A stretch of 64,000 nt of DNA, from positions 78,392-142,391 of the forward strand of contig CAJXJY010000008.1 in NCBI GenBank assembly GCA_913055875.1, given 5' to 3'. Shown one piece after another: positions 18,778-28,592 of this stretch (its first letter is position 1; each line of letters begins with the position of its first letter). This stretch comes from an uncultured Altererythrobacter sp. Lineage in GTDB: Bacteria; Pseudomonadota; Alphaproteobacteria; Sphingomonadales; Sphingomonadaceae. The position numbers and the translations under genes are program-made. The notes under the pieces are model-generated. The model did no database searches, was not told where the DNA came from, and saw only the letters and a list, made by a program, of their open reading frames with translations.

Positions 18778-19685
18778 GCCGCGGTTTGCGTCCGGCATGC
18801 TGCGCCGTCCGGCGCGGGGTCCTTCAGTTTCGGGCCCAGATCGTCGATCGTGTAGCCATCGGGATACACTGAGTTGACCAGGTCCTTGAGCATATCGGGC
18901 CGGCCATCGGGCACCGGATCCTTGCTCGCCAGCGCCTTCATCGCGACGTGCGAGATGGCGCGGTCGACCGGGCCGGACGCTTTGAGGCCGCATGCCTCGA
19001 CCACCCGGGAATCGAGCGTGGACAACAGGATCTTGCGAAACAGTCCGCGAAGAGGCCTTGGTGCCAGTTCAACATACCAGTCGAGCGTCTTTTCAGCCAT
19101 TTCCTGGTTCTGCGGTTCGTACCAGAGCTGCGTCTCGAAGTAGTTGTCGATGAAGTCGCGCATTTCCTCTTCGGTCTTCGGGAGCGGCTTACGCGATCCG
19201 AAAGCGCGCGCCTGCCGGTCGTAATAAAGCCTTTGCGCCTCGCGTTCCTTGGGCAGCAAGTCCCGCCAGCCGTATCTATCGAACAGGTCAAGGGTGAAGA
19301 TCAGCGGGTCGCATCCGACGGCGATGAAGTCGTCCGGATGGATGTCGTATTGCGCATGCAGCGCGTTGACCTTCCGAGCCGCCTTGCGACCCTCGGGCGT
19401 CCCGAAGCCATGCGTGTGCAGCGTGGACGAAAAGAGAATCGTGTCGACCGCGCGCTTGGCAACGCGATTGGTAAGTTCTCCGGTCGAGGCGAGGATGCGC
19501 GACATCCGCGGCGCGGCAAAGGTGGTCATGAAGCCGGCAAACGGAACCGGGAAAATGATCGACAGGAAATCGGCCGATGTAAGACCCCCTATTTCCAACC
19601 AGTCTTTGTCCATATCGAGCGCCTCGATCCGCTTCAGCCGCGCCCATTTGTCGGGCTGACCCAACCAGGTTTTCGTATCAGCCAT
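18774..19685 (-). CDS. MpaB/DUF2236-family oxygenase (303 aa)
   Basis: Predicted heme-type oxygenase of the family that includes fungal MpaB and rubber-cleaving Lcp. I recognise the core around AVDTILFSSTLHTHGFGTPE, the IHPDDFIAVGCDPLIFTL segment and the R/K-rich DLLPKEREAQRLYYD helix. Family members oxidatively cleave isoprenoid C=C bonds, so a terpenoid chain or ring is a reasonable but unproven substrate. It is the first gene of a three-gene operon with the hydrolase and OYE, with box 6 upstream. The last roughly 60 residues (VDRAISHVAMK through VYPDGYTIDDLGP) recur in the broken gene at 36419-36811. Confidence 0.7.
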   Translation of the reverse strand: MADTKTWLGQPDKWARLKRIEALDMDKDWLEIGGLTSADFLSIIFPVPFAGFMTTFAAPRMSRILASTGELTNRVAKRAVDTILFSSTLHTHGFGTPEGRKAARKVNALHAQYDIHPDDFIAVGCDPLIFTLDLFDRYGWRDLLPKEREAQRLYYDRQARAFGSRKPLPKTEEEMRDFIDNYFETQLWYEPQNQEMAEKTLDWYVELAPRPLRGLFRKILLSTLDSRVVEACGLKASGPVDRAISHVAMKALASKDPVPDGRPDMLKDLVNSVYPDGYTIDDLGPKLKDPAPDGAACRTQTAA

Positions 19686-19713
19686 GGCAGCCTCTCCTCC
19701 AATCGAACTTGCA

Positions 19714-20764
<1,051 letters not shown>

Positions 20765-20782
20765 ACTCTTCTGCCGAAAGAT

Positions 20783-21622
20783 TCAGTAGGCCGGGCCGGC
20801 CATCAGCCCCCGCACCATCAGTTGCGCCTGTTCGATCATGCGGGTGTCGATGTCTTGCTCCTTGGCCATGTCGAGCGCGAGTTGGAGGTCCTTCTCCCCG
20901 ATCCCGCCTTGGCTTGCGAAGAGCTCGTTGCGCTCTTCGTTGGGCACCGCTTGAAACTTGCCGCCGATGATTGCGCCCATGCTGGGAGTGAGGTTGCCGT
21001 TCGATTTCATCACAGTAAGCAATTGGTCGATCTCGACACCGCTCCGCAATGCAAGGCTGGTACCCTGGATACCGATCACCATCTGCACCCAGGTAACGAG
21101 GTTGTTGGCGATCTTGGTTGCCATCCCGGCGCCCAGCGGCCCCATGCGGCTGCTGTCGGTGGAAAAACAGTCAACCAGCGGTTGCGCACGCGCGATTTGC
21201 TCGGTGTCGCCTCCCATCATAGTGTAGACGAACGGACCATCGGTGGTCATTTTCGTACGTGAGACCGGCGCGTCGACGACCGCGATGCCTTTCTCTGCCA
21301 AGGTCTCCGCGATGTCCTTCAGCACGGCGACCGAGATGGTCGAGTGGATCAGTACCAGAGAGCCTTTCTCCAGCGCATCGGTCAGCCCATTTTCGCCGAA
21401 CAGCACATCGCGCACCTGCTTGTCGTCGCGCACGCAGATGCCCGCAATTTCCACTCCGGCAGCTGCATTGGCGGGCGAGGTCGCAAGCGTAGCAAGACCT
21501 TCGAAAGCTTCGAGCGCTTTCGGAAAGGGATCGAACACCGAGAGCTCGAACCCGCCCTTGGCAATGTGCTGCGCCAGCGGTGCCCCCATGCTGCCGAGGC
21601 CGATAAAGGCGATCTTGGTCAT
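20783..21622 (-). CDS. 3-hydroxyisobutyrate dehydrogenase-family oxidoreductase (279 aa)
   Basis: Beta-hydroxyacid dehydrogenase family: N-terminal GLGSMG, a DAPVSRTKMTTDG substrate loop (the family usually has DAPVSGG) and the catalytic lysine in GAGMATKIANNL. The altered loop and the context argue against valine catabolism, which has its own enzyme at 48665. It is the last gene of the CMD-MFS operon, 23 bp after the transporter, with GGAGAA before its ATG. It probably oxidises a hydroxy-acid intermediate of the island pathway. Confidence 0.75.
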   Translation of the reverse strand: MTKIAFIGLGSMGAPLAQHIAKGGFELSVFDPFPKALEAFEGLATLATSPANAAAGVEIAGICVRDDKQVRDVLFGENGLTDALEKGSLVLIHSTISVAVLKDIAETLAEKGIAVVDAPVSRTKMTTDGPFVYTMMGGDTEQIARAQPLVDCFSTDSSRMGPLGAGMATKIANNLVTWVQMVIGIQGTSLALRSGVEIDQLLTVMKSNGNLTPSMGAIIGGKFQAVPNEERNELFASQGGIGEKDLQLALDMAKEQDIDTRMIEQAQLMVRGLMAGPAY

Positions 21623-21645
21623 GACGTTCTCCGGTAATACAAATC

Positions 21646-22848
21646 TCAGTGCCCGACGGCTGGAGCGACCGGTTCGCCGCGGCGTATTTCTGACAGAATA
21701 TAGAGGGTCAATCCGAACGACATGGCGGCGATAGCCAGCAGGGTCGCGGATATGCCTCTCCATCCGTTGATCGCTTCGAGCGCGAACTGGGTTAGGAAGG
21801 GGCTGCCGTAATAGACGCCTTTCATGAGTCCGACCACCCGCGCGCGGGAGTGGGCGGGTGCGATGGAGATAGCGTAGATCGAAAGGTTGGGCGTCATGAA
21901 GCCGATGGCCGCGCCTTCCACCGTCAGGCCGATGGCTGCGATAAGCGGGGTCGGCGCGATGGCGACGACCACTAGCCCGAAGGCGGAAATCGCCCCGGAC
22001 ATCGCGAACACCTGATTCACAGACAGCCATTTCCGGATGAAGCCGTAGGAAAACGCGGCGATGAAGACGACCATCACATTGGGGATGTAGTGATAGGCGA
22101 GCTGCTCGGCCGAGGTGATTCCGAGCTCGCGAAAGCGAAACGGCCAATAGAGCACGGTACCGGTCGCGAGAGTGCCTCCGATGGTGGCGAGCAAAACGGT
22201 CTGGCCGAGCCGCGGAATACCGCGAACCAGGCTTATCAGGCTCGCGCTTTCCTCGATCGCCTCGCTGCCGGTTCTATCTCGCGCGGGGATCCCGAGGACG
22301 GCCAATAGCAGGATCGGCAAGCCGATGGCGTAAACAAGGAAACCGTTGCGCCAACCCTCATCGACAAGCCTGCCGACAACCGGGTTCAGCATCACTACGA
22401 ATAACACCGCAATGGCGGCGTTGAAGCCGACCCACTTGCCTTGGTCCTTGTCTTCGAAATTATCGGCAATGATGGCAACATAGGTCGCGGTCATCGCGCC
22501 GGAGGCAAAGCCGATGACAAATCGCGCAGCGATCAACTGCCACAAATCGGTGACCGCCATCGCCAGCAAGCCGAAAGCAGCGAACAAAGCGACGGCCGCC
22601 ATCAGCACGAAGCGGCGACCAACCCGGTCGGCGATATAGCCGCCGATCGGCGCGCCGAGCATCATGCCGAGCCCCGCCGCCGTCGCGACCATGGTGATCC
22701 ACAGATTGCTATCGCCGCCGCCTCCGAAAGCCTCGGAGATGCCCGGCAGCATGACCGAAATTGTGCCGGTGGCGATGCCCGGCAACACGCCGCCGAAGAT
22801 GATGACGGCCTTGCCCGCCCAATTCAGCGTCCGGGGATTGGTGGACAC
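21646..22848 (-). CDS. MFS transporter (400 aa)
   Basis: Twelve-helix-type major facilitator with the loop 2-3 motif GGYIADRVGRRF (about residues 69-80) and repeated hydrophobic segments throughout. Length is typical of the 12-TM MFS_1 class. Start is a GTG at 22848, 4 bp after the stop of the CMD gene, so the two are tightly coupled. It may move an aromatic- or acid-type pathway compound across the inner membrane. It is unrelated in architecture to the MFS protein at 2917, having no C-terminal soluble domain. Confidence 0.8.
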   Translation of the reverse strand: MSTNPRTLNWAGKAVIIFGGVLPGIATGTISVMLPGISEAFGGGGDSNLWITMVATAAGLGMMLGAPIGGYIADRVGRRFVLMAAVALFAAFGLLAMAVTDLWQLIAARFVIGFASGAMTATYVAIIADNFEDKDQGKWVGFNAAIAVLFVVMLNPVVGRLVDEGWRNGFLVYAIGLPILLLAVLGIPARDRTGSEAIEESASLISLVRGIPRLGQTVLLATIGGTLATGTVLYWPFRFRELGITSAEQLAYHYIPNVMVVFIAAFSYGFIRKWLSVNQVFAMSGAISAFGLVVVAIAPTPLIAAIGLTVEGAAIGFMTPNLSIYAISIAPAHSRARVVGLMKGVYYGSPFLTQFALEAINGWRGISATLLAIAAMSFGLTLYILSEIRRGEPVAPAVGH

Positions 22849-22852
22849 GAGC

Positions 22853-23260
22853 TCAGCCCGTCACATCGGCGTCGATGTCGACACCGTCGGCCTTGCACTT
22901 GGCGATGACCTTTTCGATGGCGAGATAGCACACGGATGCATCGGGATAACCGACATAGGGCAGCGCCATGATCGCCACCTTGCGCAGCGTCTCGGCGTTC
23001 ATCTCGCCATTGCGCAGGGCGCACTCGGCGTGGATCGTCAGCATGCCGTCATCGCCGGCCTTGAGCAGCGTGCCCATCACCACCATGCGCTTTTCGCGCA
23101 TCGAGAGATCGTCTTCGAACGCGCCCCAGAAATCATGGAACATCTTCATCGACAGACCGGCGTAATTGTCTTTCGTGATGTGCGCCGGCATCGGCACGAC
23201 ACCGCGATAGCAGTTCTCGAACACCTGCTTGCCGTGCTCGATAATCTCGTCTTCAGTCAT
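22853..23260 (-). CDS. Carboxymuconolactone decarboxylase-family protein (135 aa)
   Basis: Small AhpD/CMD-fold protein. The family signature region is MLTIHAECALRNGEMNAETLRKVAIMAL, here with one cysteine where AhpD peroxidases have CxxC, so a decarboxylase or lactone-processing role is more likely than peroxidase. Start ATG 23260 with GGAGAGGAAC upstream is clear. It is the first gene of the operon with the MFS transporter and the hydroxyacid dehydrogenase, under box 7. The exact reaction is unknown. Confidence 0.75.
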   Translation of the reverse strand: MTEDEIIEHGKQVFENCYRGVVPMPAHITKDNYAGLSMKMFHDFWGAFEDDLSMREKRMVVMGTLLKAGDDGMLTIHAECALRNGEMNAETLRKVAIMALPYVGYPDASVCYLAIEKVIAKCKADGVDIDADVTG

Positions 23261-23295
23261 GTTCCTCTCCGGCGACGGTTCTGGTTTGCTTGACA

Positions 23296-23311
23296 ATTGA
23301 TATACCTCTTT
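23296..23311 (-). promoter_or_regulatory. Island operator box 7
   Basis: On the minus strand AAAGAGGTATATCAAT, 35 bp upstream of the CMD-family start. The flanking CAATTG is shared with boxes 3 and 8. Confidence 0.65.
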
Positions 23312-23446
23312 TGCACTATTGGCCAGAACTCATTGCCGGCCCGCACCGGGTCCGAACATGCCGAAACGCCCCGAAAGTTGACTGCGAGACCAAGGCACCA
23401 GTCCGCACGCCGTGCGTTTTGCAGGATGCAACCGCCAGCGCCTTGC

Positions 23447-24181
23447 TCAAGCCTTGCGTGCGCGTAGTTTGAGATGTTCGACATGCAGGTCGCCCGGCAA
23501 GTCGATCAGAACTCGCACCAGATCGGCGACCGAGCTGTATTGCGAAATCGGCGCTTCCATCAGACGCAGGCCGTTCTTGGCGGCGGCCTCCATGAAGCGC
23601 ATCCCCATTTCCGGATCGAGGCTATAGGCTTTCCCGGGTTCGGTCATCGAGGCGGCCTGCAAGCAGGTCACGCGAATTCCCTTTGGCTCGAGTTCGGCGG
23701 CGAGGCTGGTGGTGAACTGTTCGATCCCGGCCTTCGAGCTGCGATAGATCGTCAGCATCGGATAGTTGATCTCGACAGATTCGCTGCTGACGTTGAAAAT
23801 ATGACTGCCCTCCCGCATCAGCGGAATCGCAGCTCGGGCGCACAGCATCGCCCCCGTTAGATTTGTGTTAATGCCCTGTACGACGCTCACGATGTCTGCC
23901 TCGTCGAGAGGCGTGGGATCGTAAATCGCGGCGTTGTTGACCAGCACATCTACGGTCCCGAACCGCTCCTCGATCGCTTCAAAGGCGACAGTAATCGCAT
24001 CTGGATCGGAAATGTCGCAGGGAACCGCCAGCGCGCCTTCGCCCAGTTCCTCGGCCAACACCTCGACCTTGCTCGCCGTGCGTCCGATCAGCGCGACGCT
24101 GTCGCCGTCCTTTACCACACGCCGGGCGATCGCCCGGCCCAATCCCTCGCCTGCCCCGGTAATCACGACGGTCTTGCCCAT
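23447..24181 (-). CDS. Short-chain dehydrogenase/reductase (244 aa)
   Basis: Classical SDR: TGAGEGLG at about residues 8-15, NNAA, a serine in NVSSESVE and YRSSK as the catalytic pair. It follows the cytochrome P450 gene by 33 bp on the same strand, consistent with oxidation of the alcohol the P450 makes. Start ATG 24181. No own box is seen upstream, so it is read from the P450 promoter. Confidence 0.8.
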   Translation of the reverse strand: MGKTVVITGAGEGLGRAIARRVVKDGDSVALIGRTASKVEVLAEELGEGALAVPCDISDPDAITVAFEAIEERFGTVDVLVNNAAIYDPTPLDEADIVSVVQGINTNLTGAMLCARAAIPLMREGSHIFNVSSESVEINYPMLTIYRSSKAGIEQFTTSLAAELEPKGIRVTCLQAASMTEPGKAYSLDPEMGMRFMEAAAKNGLRLMEAPISQYSSVADLVRVLIDLPGDLHVEHLKLRARKA

Positions 24182-24214
24182 CAGGTTCGTCCTCTTGTTT
24201 TCGCTTCGTCGGGC

Positions 24215-25402
24215 TCAGGTGGGCTGGCCCAGTTTCATCGGCAGGTTCTTCACCCCGCGGACGTTGGTCAGGGCGGCCCGTTTCGCTCGTGAAGGGTCGA
24301 CGCTCATATTCGGGAAGCGCCGGCTGAGCTCCTCGAACACGATTGTGAGTTCGCGCTGCGCCAGATGGATACCGAGGCATTTGTGTACACCGAAGCCGAA
24401 ATAGACCGAGCGCGGATCGGTATCGCGCGAAATGTCGAAAACGTCGGGTTCGTCGAACTGGCGCGGGTCGCGCACGGCAGCGCCGGTCAGCAGCATCACC
24501 CGGTCTCCGGCTGGAATCGTGACACCATGCAGTTCGACGTCCTGCGTCGCGGTGCGCCCCTGCAAATGTGAGGGCGGATCATAGCGTAGGATCTCGTGGA
24601 TCGCCCTCTCCACCAGTGTCGGATCGTCGAGCAACTTTTGCCACTCATCCGGGAAGTTGTGGAATGCCATGGCGCCGTTCGGAATGGCCTTGGCGACCGT
24701 TTCGTGACCGGCGAGTGCCAGTTCCATGAAGCGGATGCCGATCTCCATGTCGCTCATCTGGATGACGTTGCCATCCGCGTCTTCCTGCGTTTCGGCGATC
24801 AGCATCGAGATCACATCGTCCTTTGGATTGGCGCGGCGTTCGCCGGAAAGACCGATGAAGTAGGTGGTGACTTCGATGCTCGCCTGTGCTGATTGTTCCA
24901 ACGCTTCCGCACTACCGCGCGCAAGCACGGTGTTCGCGAGGTGATGGACCTTCTGACGATCCTTCTCAGGGATGCCGAGCAATTCGCTGATCACGTCGAG
25001 TGGCAGCAGTACAGAGAACTGGCTGACCATGTCGAACTCGCGGTCCGGGCCGTATTCCTCGTACAGACCGTCGAGCAGTTCGGTCACGCGATTTTGGATG
25101 AAGATATCAAGCGCTTCCATTCGCGCGCGGCTGAACAGCTTGGTGACGAAGCCCTTGGCGACGCCGTGTTCCGGCTGATCCTTGAGGATCAGCAGGGGAC
25201 GCCCCTTCTCCACCCCTTCGATAGTGACACCGCCCGAACTGCAGAAAATCTTCGCATCGCGGTGCGCCTTGTAGACATCCTCGTAGCGCGAGATGGCCCA
25301 GAAGCCGTGCTCCTCGTTGCGATAGACCGGCGCTTCGTTACGTAGCCGCGCATACATGGGAAAAGGGTTCTCGACGAACTCGCGACTATAGGGATCGAAC
25401 AC
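24215..25402 (-). CDS. Cytochrome P450 (395 aa)
   Basis: Soluble bacterial class I-type P450. The I-helix oxygen-activation motif is AGHET (231-235), ExxR is E270-R273, and the heme-ligand loop FGFGVHKCLG has Cys342. The N-terminus has no membrane anchor. Start GTG 25402 is supported by AAGGAG 9 bp upstream; the nearby ATG is out of frame. It needs a ferredoxin and ferredoxin reductase, neither of which is in the window. It is divergent from the ALDH gene around box 8 and cotranscribed with the SDR at 23447. Confidence 0.9.
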   Translation of the reverse strand: MFDPYSREFVENPFPMYARLRNEAPVYRNEEHGFWAISRYEDVYKAHRDAKIFCSSGGVTIEGVEKGRPLLILKDQPEHGVAKGFVTKLFSRARMEALDIFIQNRVTELLDGLYEEYGPDREFDMVSQFSVLLPLDVISELLGIPEKDRQKVHHLANTVLARGSAEALEQSAQASIEVTTYFIGLSGERRANPKDDVISMLIAETQEDADGNVIQMSDMEIGIRFMELALAGHETVAKAIPNGAMAFHNFPDEWQKLLDDPTLVERAIHEILRYDPPSHLQGRTATQDVELHGVTIPAGDRVMLLTGAAVRDPRQFDEPDVFDISRDTDPRSVYFGFGVHKCLGIHLAQRELTIVFEELSRRFPNMSVDPSRAKRAALTNVRGVKNLPMKLGQPT

Positions 25403-25449
25403 GACCTGTGGCTCCTTCTGACATCCTCCGAGACGACCCTATACTGTTA

Positions 25450-25465
25450 AAAGAGGTTGCTCAAT
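25450..25465 (+). promoter_or_regulatory. Island operator box 8 in the P450/ALDH divergent promoter
   Basis: AAAGAGGTTGCTCAAT, 47 bp from the P450 start and 52 bp from the preferred ALDH start. It could repress both directions. Confidence 0.6.
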
Positions 25466-25517
25466 TGCTATTTTGGAGGCAATGCCAGCGGCAAAATGGC
25501 GTGGTGGAGGATTTTTC

Positions 25518-26987
25518 GTGTATCCCAATTCCAAATTGCTGATCGATGGCGAAATGTGTGAGGCGGAGGGCGAAGCGACTTATCCCGACATCTCTCCGTG
25601 GGACGGCAAGGAAATCGGCCGCGCCGCCGACGGCAGCGTTTCCGACCTCGATCGCGCCATCGCAGCCGCACGGCGCGCGTTCGACGAAAGCGACTGGCCG
25701 ACCGACCACGCGAAACGCATCGCCGCCCTGCGGAGATACGCGGCTGTGTTGCAGGCGAACCGTCCGCGCTTTGCGAATCTCGCACGGGACGAAGCCGGCG
25801 CTCCCGGCGCCTCAATCTTCTCCGCGGCCTGCGACGCTCCGCTCGGGATGATTGACGGCTGGCTCGACGTGGCCGAGAATTACGATTGGGAGCAGGACAT
25901 TGGCACGTCAGAGATGTTCGGCATCACCAGCCGGCGCAAGGTGTGGAAGGAAGCGATCGGCGTGGTCGCCGCGATCACTCCGTGGAACGTGCCGACACAA
26001 ATCAACATCGCCAAAGTGCTGCCTGCGCTGGCGGCGGGCTGTACGGTCGTGCTCAAACCCGCACCGGAAACACCGATGCTGGGTTCCTTGCTGGGCGAGC
26101 TGGCAGTCGAGGCCGGGCTTCCGGCGGGCGTCCTCAATGTCATTACGAGCGCCGATGCGGCAACGGTCGGCGCCGCGCTGGTCGCCGACGAGAGGGTCGA
26201 CGCGATTTCCTTCACCGGCTCGACCGCCACTGGTAAGGCGATCATGGCTGCCGCATCCGAACGAGTGGCCAAAGTCTTTCTTGAACTCGGCGGCAAGTCG
26301 GCCAGCATCATTCTCGACGATGTCGAAGATTTCGCGCAGGCCGTGGGCAGCGGCGCGATGGTATGTTTCCACGCCGGCCAGGGCTGCGCCACCATCACTC
26401 GAATGCTCGTCCCGCGCGAACGGCACGACGAGGCGGCGGCCATACTAAAGCACGCGCTGGAGGGTGTCGCCTATCAGGATCCCAATTCGCCGATGCAGAT
26501 CATGGGTTCGCTGATCTCCAGGCGACAGCAGGAGCGCGTCCTGGAATATATCGAGATCGGCAAGGCCGAGGGCGCGACGCTGGTGACCGGAGGCGGGATT
26601 CCCGAGGACAAGCCGGAAGGGTTCTTCGTCGAGCCCACGCTTTTTGCAAACGTCACCAACGACATGCGCATCGCGCAGGAAGAAATCTTCGGCCCAGTGC
26701 TGGTACTGATCCCCTACGACGACGATGACGATGCGGTGCGCATTGCCAATGACAGCGTCTACGGCCTGTCGGGTGCGGTGCATTCGTCGAATATGGAGCG
26801 CGCGCTGGACATCGCCCGCCGCATCCGTACCGGCACGTTCGGCATCAATGGCGGCATGTGGTACGCTGGCGACGCACCGTTCGGCGGCTACAAACAGAGC
26901 GGCATCGGACGCGAATCGGGCATCGAGGGGTTCGAGGAATATCTCGAAACCAAGTGCGTCGCTTTTCCCGAATCCGCCGCGGCCTGA
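25518..26987 (+). CDS. NAD(P)-dependent aldehyde dehydrogenase (489 aa)
   Basis: ALDH superfamily: TPWNVP near residue 155, FTGSTATG, catalytic glutamate in LELGGK, catalytic cysteine in HAGQGCATIT and EEIFGPV near 390. Oxidises an aldehyde to a carboxylic acid, probably the alcohol-derived aldehyde made by the GMC oxidoreductase 10 bp downstream. Start GTG 25518 has GGAGGA 6-7 bp upstream and gives the usual N-terminus (YPNSKLLIDGEM). An ATG at 25482 is in frame but has its GGAGG only 2 bp away. Confidence 0.85.
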   Translation: MYPNSKLLIDGEMCEAEGEATYPDISPWDGKEIGRAADGSVSDLDRAIAAARRAFDESDWPTDHAKRIAALRRYAAVLQANRPRFANLARDEAGAPGASIFSAACDAPLGMIDGWLDVAENYDWEQDIGTSEMFGITSRRKVWKEAIGVVAAITPWNVPTQINIAKVLPALAAGCTVVLKPAPETPMLGSLLGELAVEAGLPAGVLNVITSADAATVGAALVADERVDAISFTGSTATGKAIMAAASERVAKVFLELGGKSASIILDDVEDFAQAVGSGAMVCFHAGQGCATITRMLVPRERHDEAAAILKHALEGVAYQDPNSPMQIMGSLISRRQQERVLEYIEIGKAEGATLVTGGGIPEDKPEGFFVEPTLFANVTNDMRIAQEEIFGPVLVLIPYDDDDDAVRIANDSVYGLSGAVHSSNMERALDIARRIRTGTFGINGGMWYAGDAPFGGYKQSGIGRESGIEGFEEYLETKCVAFPESAAA

Positions 26988-26996
26988 ACCAGACCG

Positions 26997-28592
26997 GTGC
27001 AGGAATACGACTACATCGTGATCGGCGGCGGTTCCGCCGGCAGCATCGTTGCTGGCCGGCTGGCCGAGGAAGGGCGCCATTCGGTGCTGCTGATCGAGGC
27101 GGGCGAGCCGGCGGAGAACAATCCCGAGACGATGACCGGCGACGGCTTCCGCTACGCCTATGGCAATGACGCGCTGCTGCACGACCGGCTCAGTGTACCG
27201 CAGAAGGGCAGTGCCGACCGGCGCATCTTCGTCGGCACCGGGCGCGGCATGGGCGGTAGCGGCTCGATCAACGGCACGGTCTACACGCGCGGCGACCGAC
27301 TGGATTTCGAACAATGGCCCGAGGGCTGGCAATGGGATGACAACCTGCCGTTCTACGAGCGGCTCGAAGCACGGCTCGGCCTCCAGACGCAGCGGCCGAC
27401 CGGGCTGACCACTGCCATACTCGAAGCGGCGAAGGCCACGGGCTTCGAGCACAAGGACCGGCTCGACGACGGCCATCTGGGTGGCTTTTATGGCTACGAA
27501 ACGATGAACAACACAGGCGTGCGGCGCAGCTCCTATGTGGCGTTCGTCAAGGAGAGCAATTCCGCGACACTCGACGTGCGCACGCTGGCCTCGGTTCGCG
27601 GGATAGAGTTCGATGGGAGACGTGCCAGTGGCGTACGCTTCCTGCACGACGGCAAGGAACGGCTGGCGAACTGCAAGCGCGAGGTCGTCTTGTGCGCAGG
27701 CACTCTTGAAACCCCCAAGCTATTGATGCTGTCGGGTGTCGGGCCGGCCGAGGAACTCGCCAAGTTCGATATTCCGCCGGTGGCAGAGGTGTCATCGATT
27801 GGCAGGAATTTGCAGGACCACCCCGGCGCCAATATCCTGTTCGCCGGCAAGCACGATGCCGACTTCTTTCTCCCGCAATTGTACGGCTTCGACCGTGTCG
27901 GACAAGAAGCCACTCTTCCCGAAGCCCAGCCCGACGTCTGCTTCACTGCTTTCGCCAATGTCGATACGATGAAGAACGTCGCGCAGCGCTTCGTGCCCTA
28001 CGACAAGCTGCCGACCTGGTTGCACGGAAGCAGGGCAGCCAAGGGTGCCGTCCGCTTCTTCATCCGCCTTGGCTTCAAAGTGCCCAAGGTCGCCAAGGGC
28101 ATGGGCAGGATGTACGGCCTGATCGCGATCCTCGGGAAACCGGTTTCGCGCGGTACCGTCACACTGGCATCGAAAGATCCGGCCAAGTCGGCTGCGGTCG
28201 ATCCCGCCTATTATTCCGCCCCCGAGGACATGGAGACGATGATCAATGCGGTCCTGCGCAATATCGCCATCAGCAAGCAACCGAGCCTCGCCGAATGGGG
28301 TGCCTTCCGGATCAGCCGCTTCGATCCCGAAGATCGCGAATCGGTCGCCGATTTCATTCGCAACGGCACGATGACCAACTACCACTTCGTCGGCACCTGC
28401 TCGATGGGCGAAGGCCACGAGTGCCCGGTCGATATCCGGCTGCGTCTCAAGGGCTTCCAGAACGTGCGGATCGCGGACGCCTCGGCCATTCCGGTTGTGC
28501 CCGTATCTGCGACCAACGCGCCGACCATGATGCTCGCCTATCGCGCAGCCGAAATGATCATGGAAGACGCGCGGGCGAAAAGGGCGGCTTAA
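26997..28592 (+). CDS. GMC-family FAD alcohol oxidoreductase (531 aa)
   Basis: Glucose-methanol-choline oxidoreductase, choline dehydrogenase-like. The N-terminal FAD motif is VIGGGSAGSIVAGRL, with GMGGSGSINGTVYTRG around residues 82-97. The C-terminal active site has the conserved histidine in TNYHFVGTCSMG and an ATNAPTM segment. It oxidises a primary or secondary alcohol; with the ALDH just upstream it makes an alcohol-aldehyde-acid module feeding the acyl-CoA ligase. Start GTG 26997, 10 bp after the ALDH stop. It converges with the second OYE gene, and the stop codons overlap (TTAA). Confidence 0.85.
   Translation: MQEYDYIVIGGGSAGSIVAGRLAEEGRHSVLLIEAGEPAENNPETMTGDGFRYAYGNDALLHDRLSVPQKGSADRRIFVGTGRGMGGSGSINGTVYTRGDRLDFEQWPEGWQWDDNLPFYERLEARLGLQTQRPTGLTTAILEAAKATGFEHKDRLDDGHLGGFYGYETMNNTGVRRSSYVAFVKESNSATLDVRTLASVRGIEFDGRRASGVRFLHDGKERLANCKREVVLCAGTLETPKLLMLSGVGPAEELAKFDIPPVAEVSSIGRNLQDHPGANILFAGKHDADFFLPQLYGFDRVGQEATLPEAQPDVCFTAFANVDTMKNVAQRFVPYDKLPTWLHGSRAAKGAVRFFIRLGFKVPKVAKGMGRMYGLIAILGKPVSRGTVTLASKDPAKSAAVDPAYYSAPEDMETMINAVLRNIAISKQPSLAEWGAFRISRFDPEDRESVADFIRNGTMTNYHFVGTCSMGEGHECPVDIRLRLKGFQNVRIADASAIPVVPVSATNAPTMMLAYRAAEMIMEDARAKRAA

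Noticed and set aside
20783..21622. Second valine-pathway MmsB
   Set aside because: The substrate loop differs (DAPVSRTKMTTDG), and the gene is in a CMD-MFS operon under an island box. The standard enzyme is at 48665.
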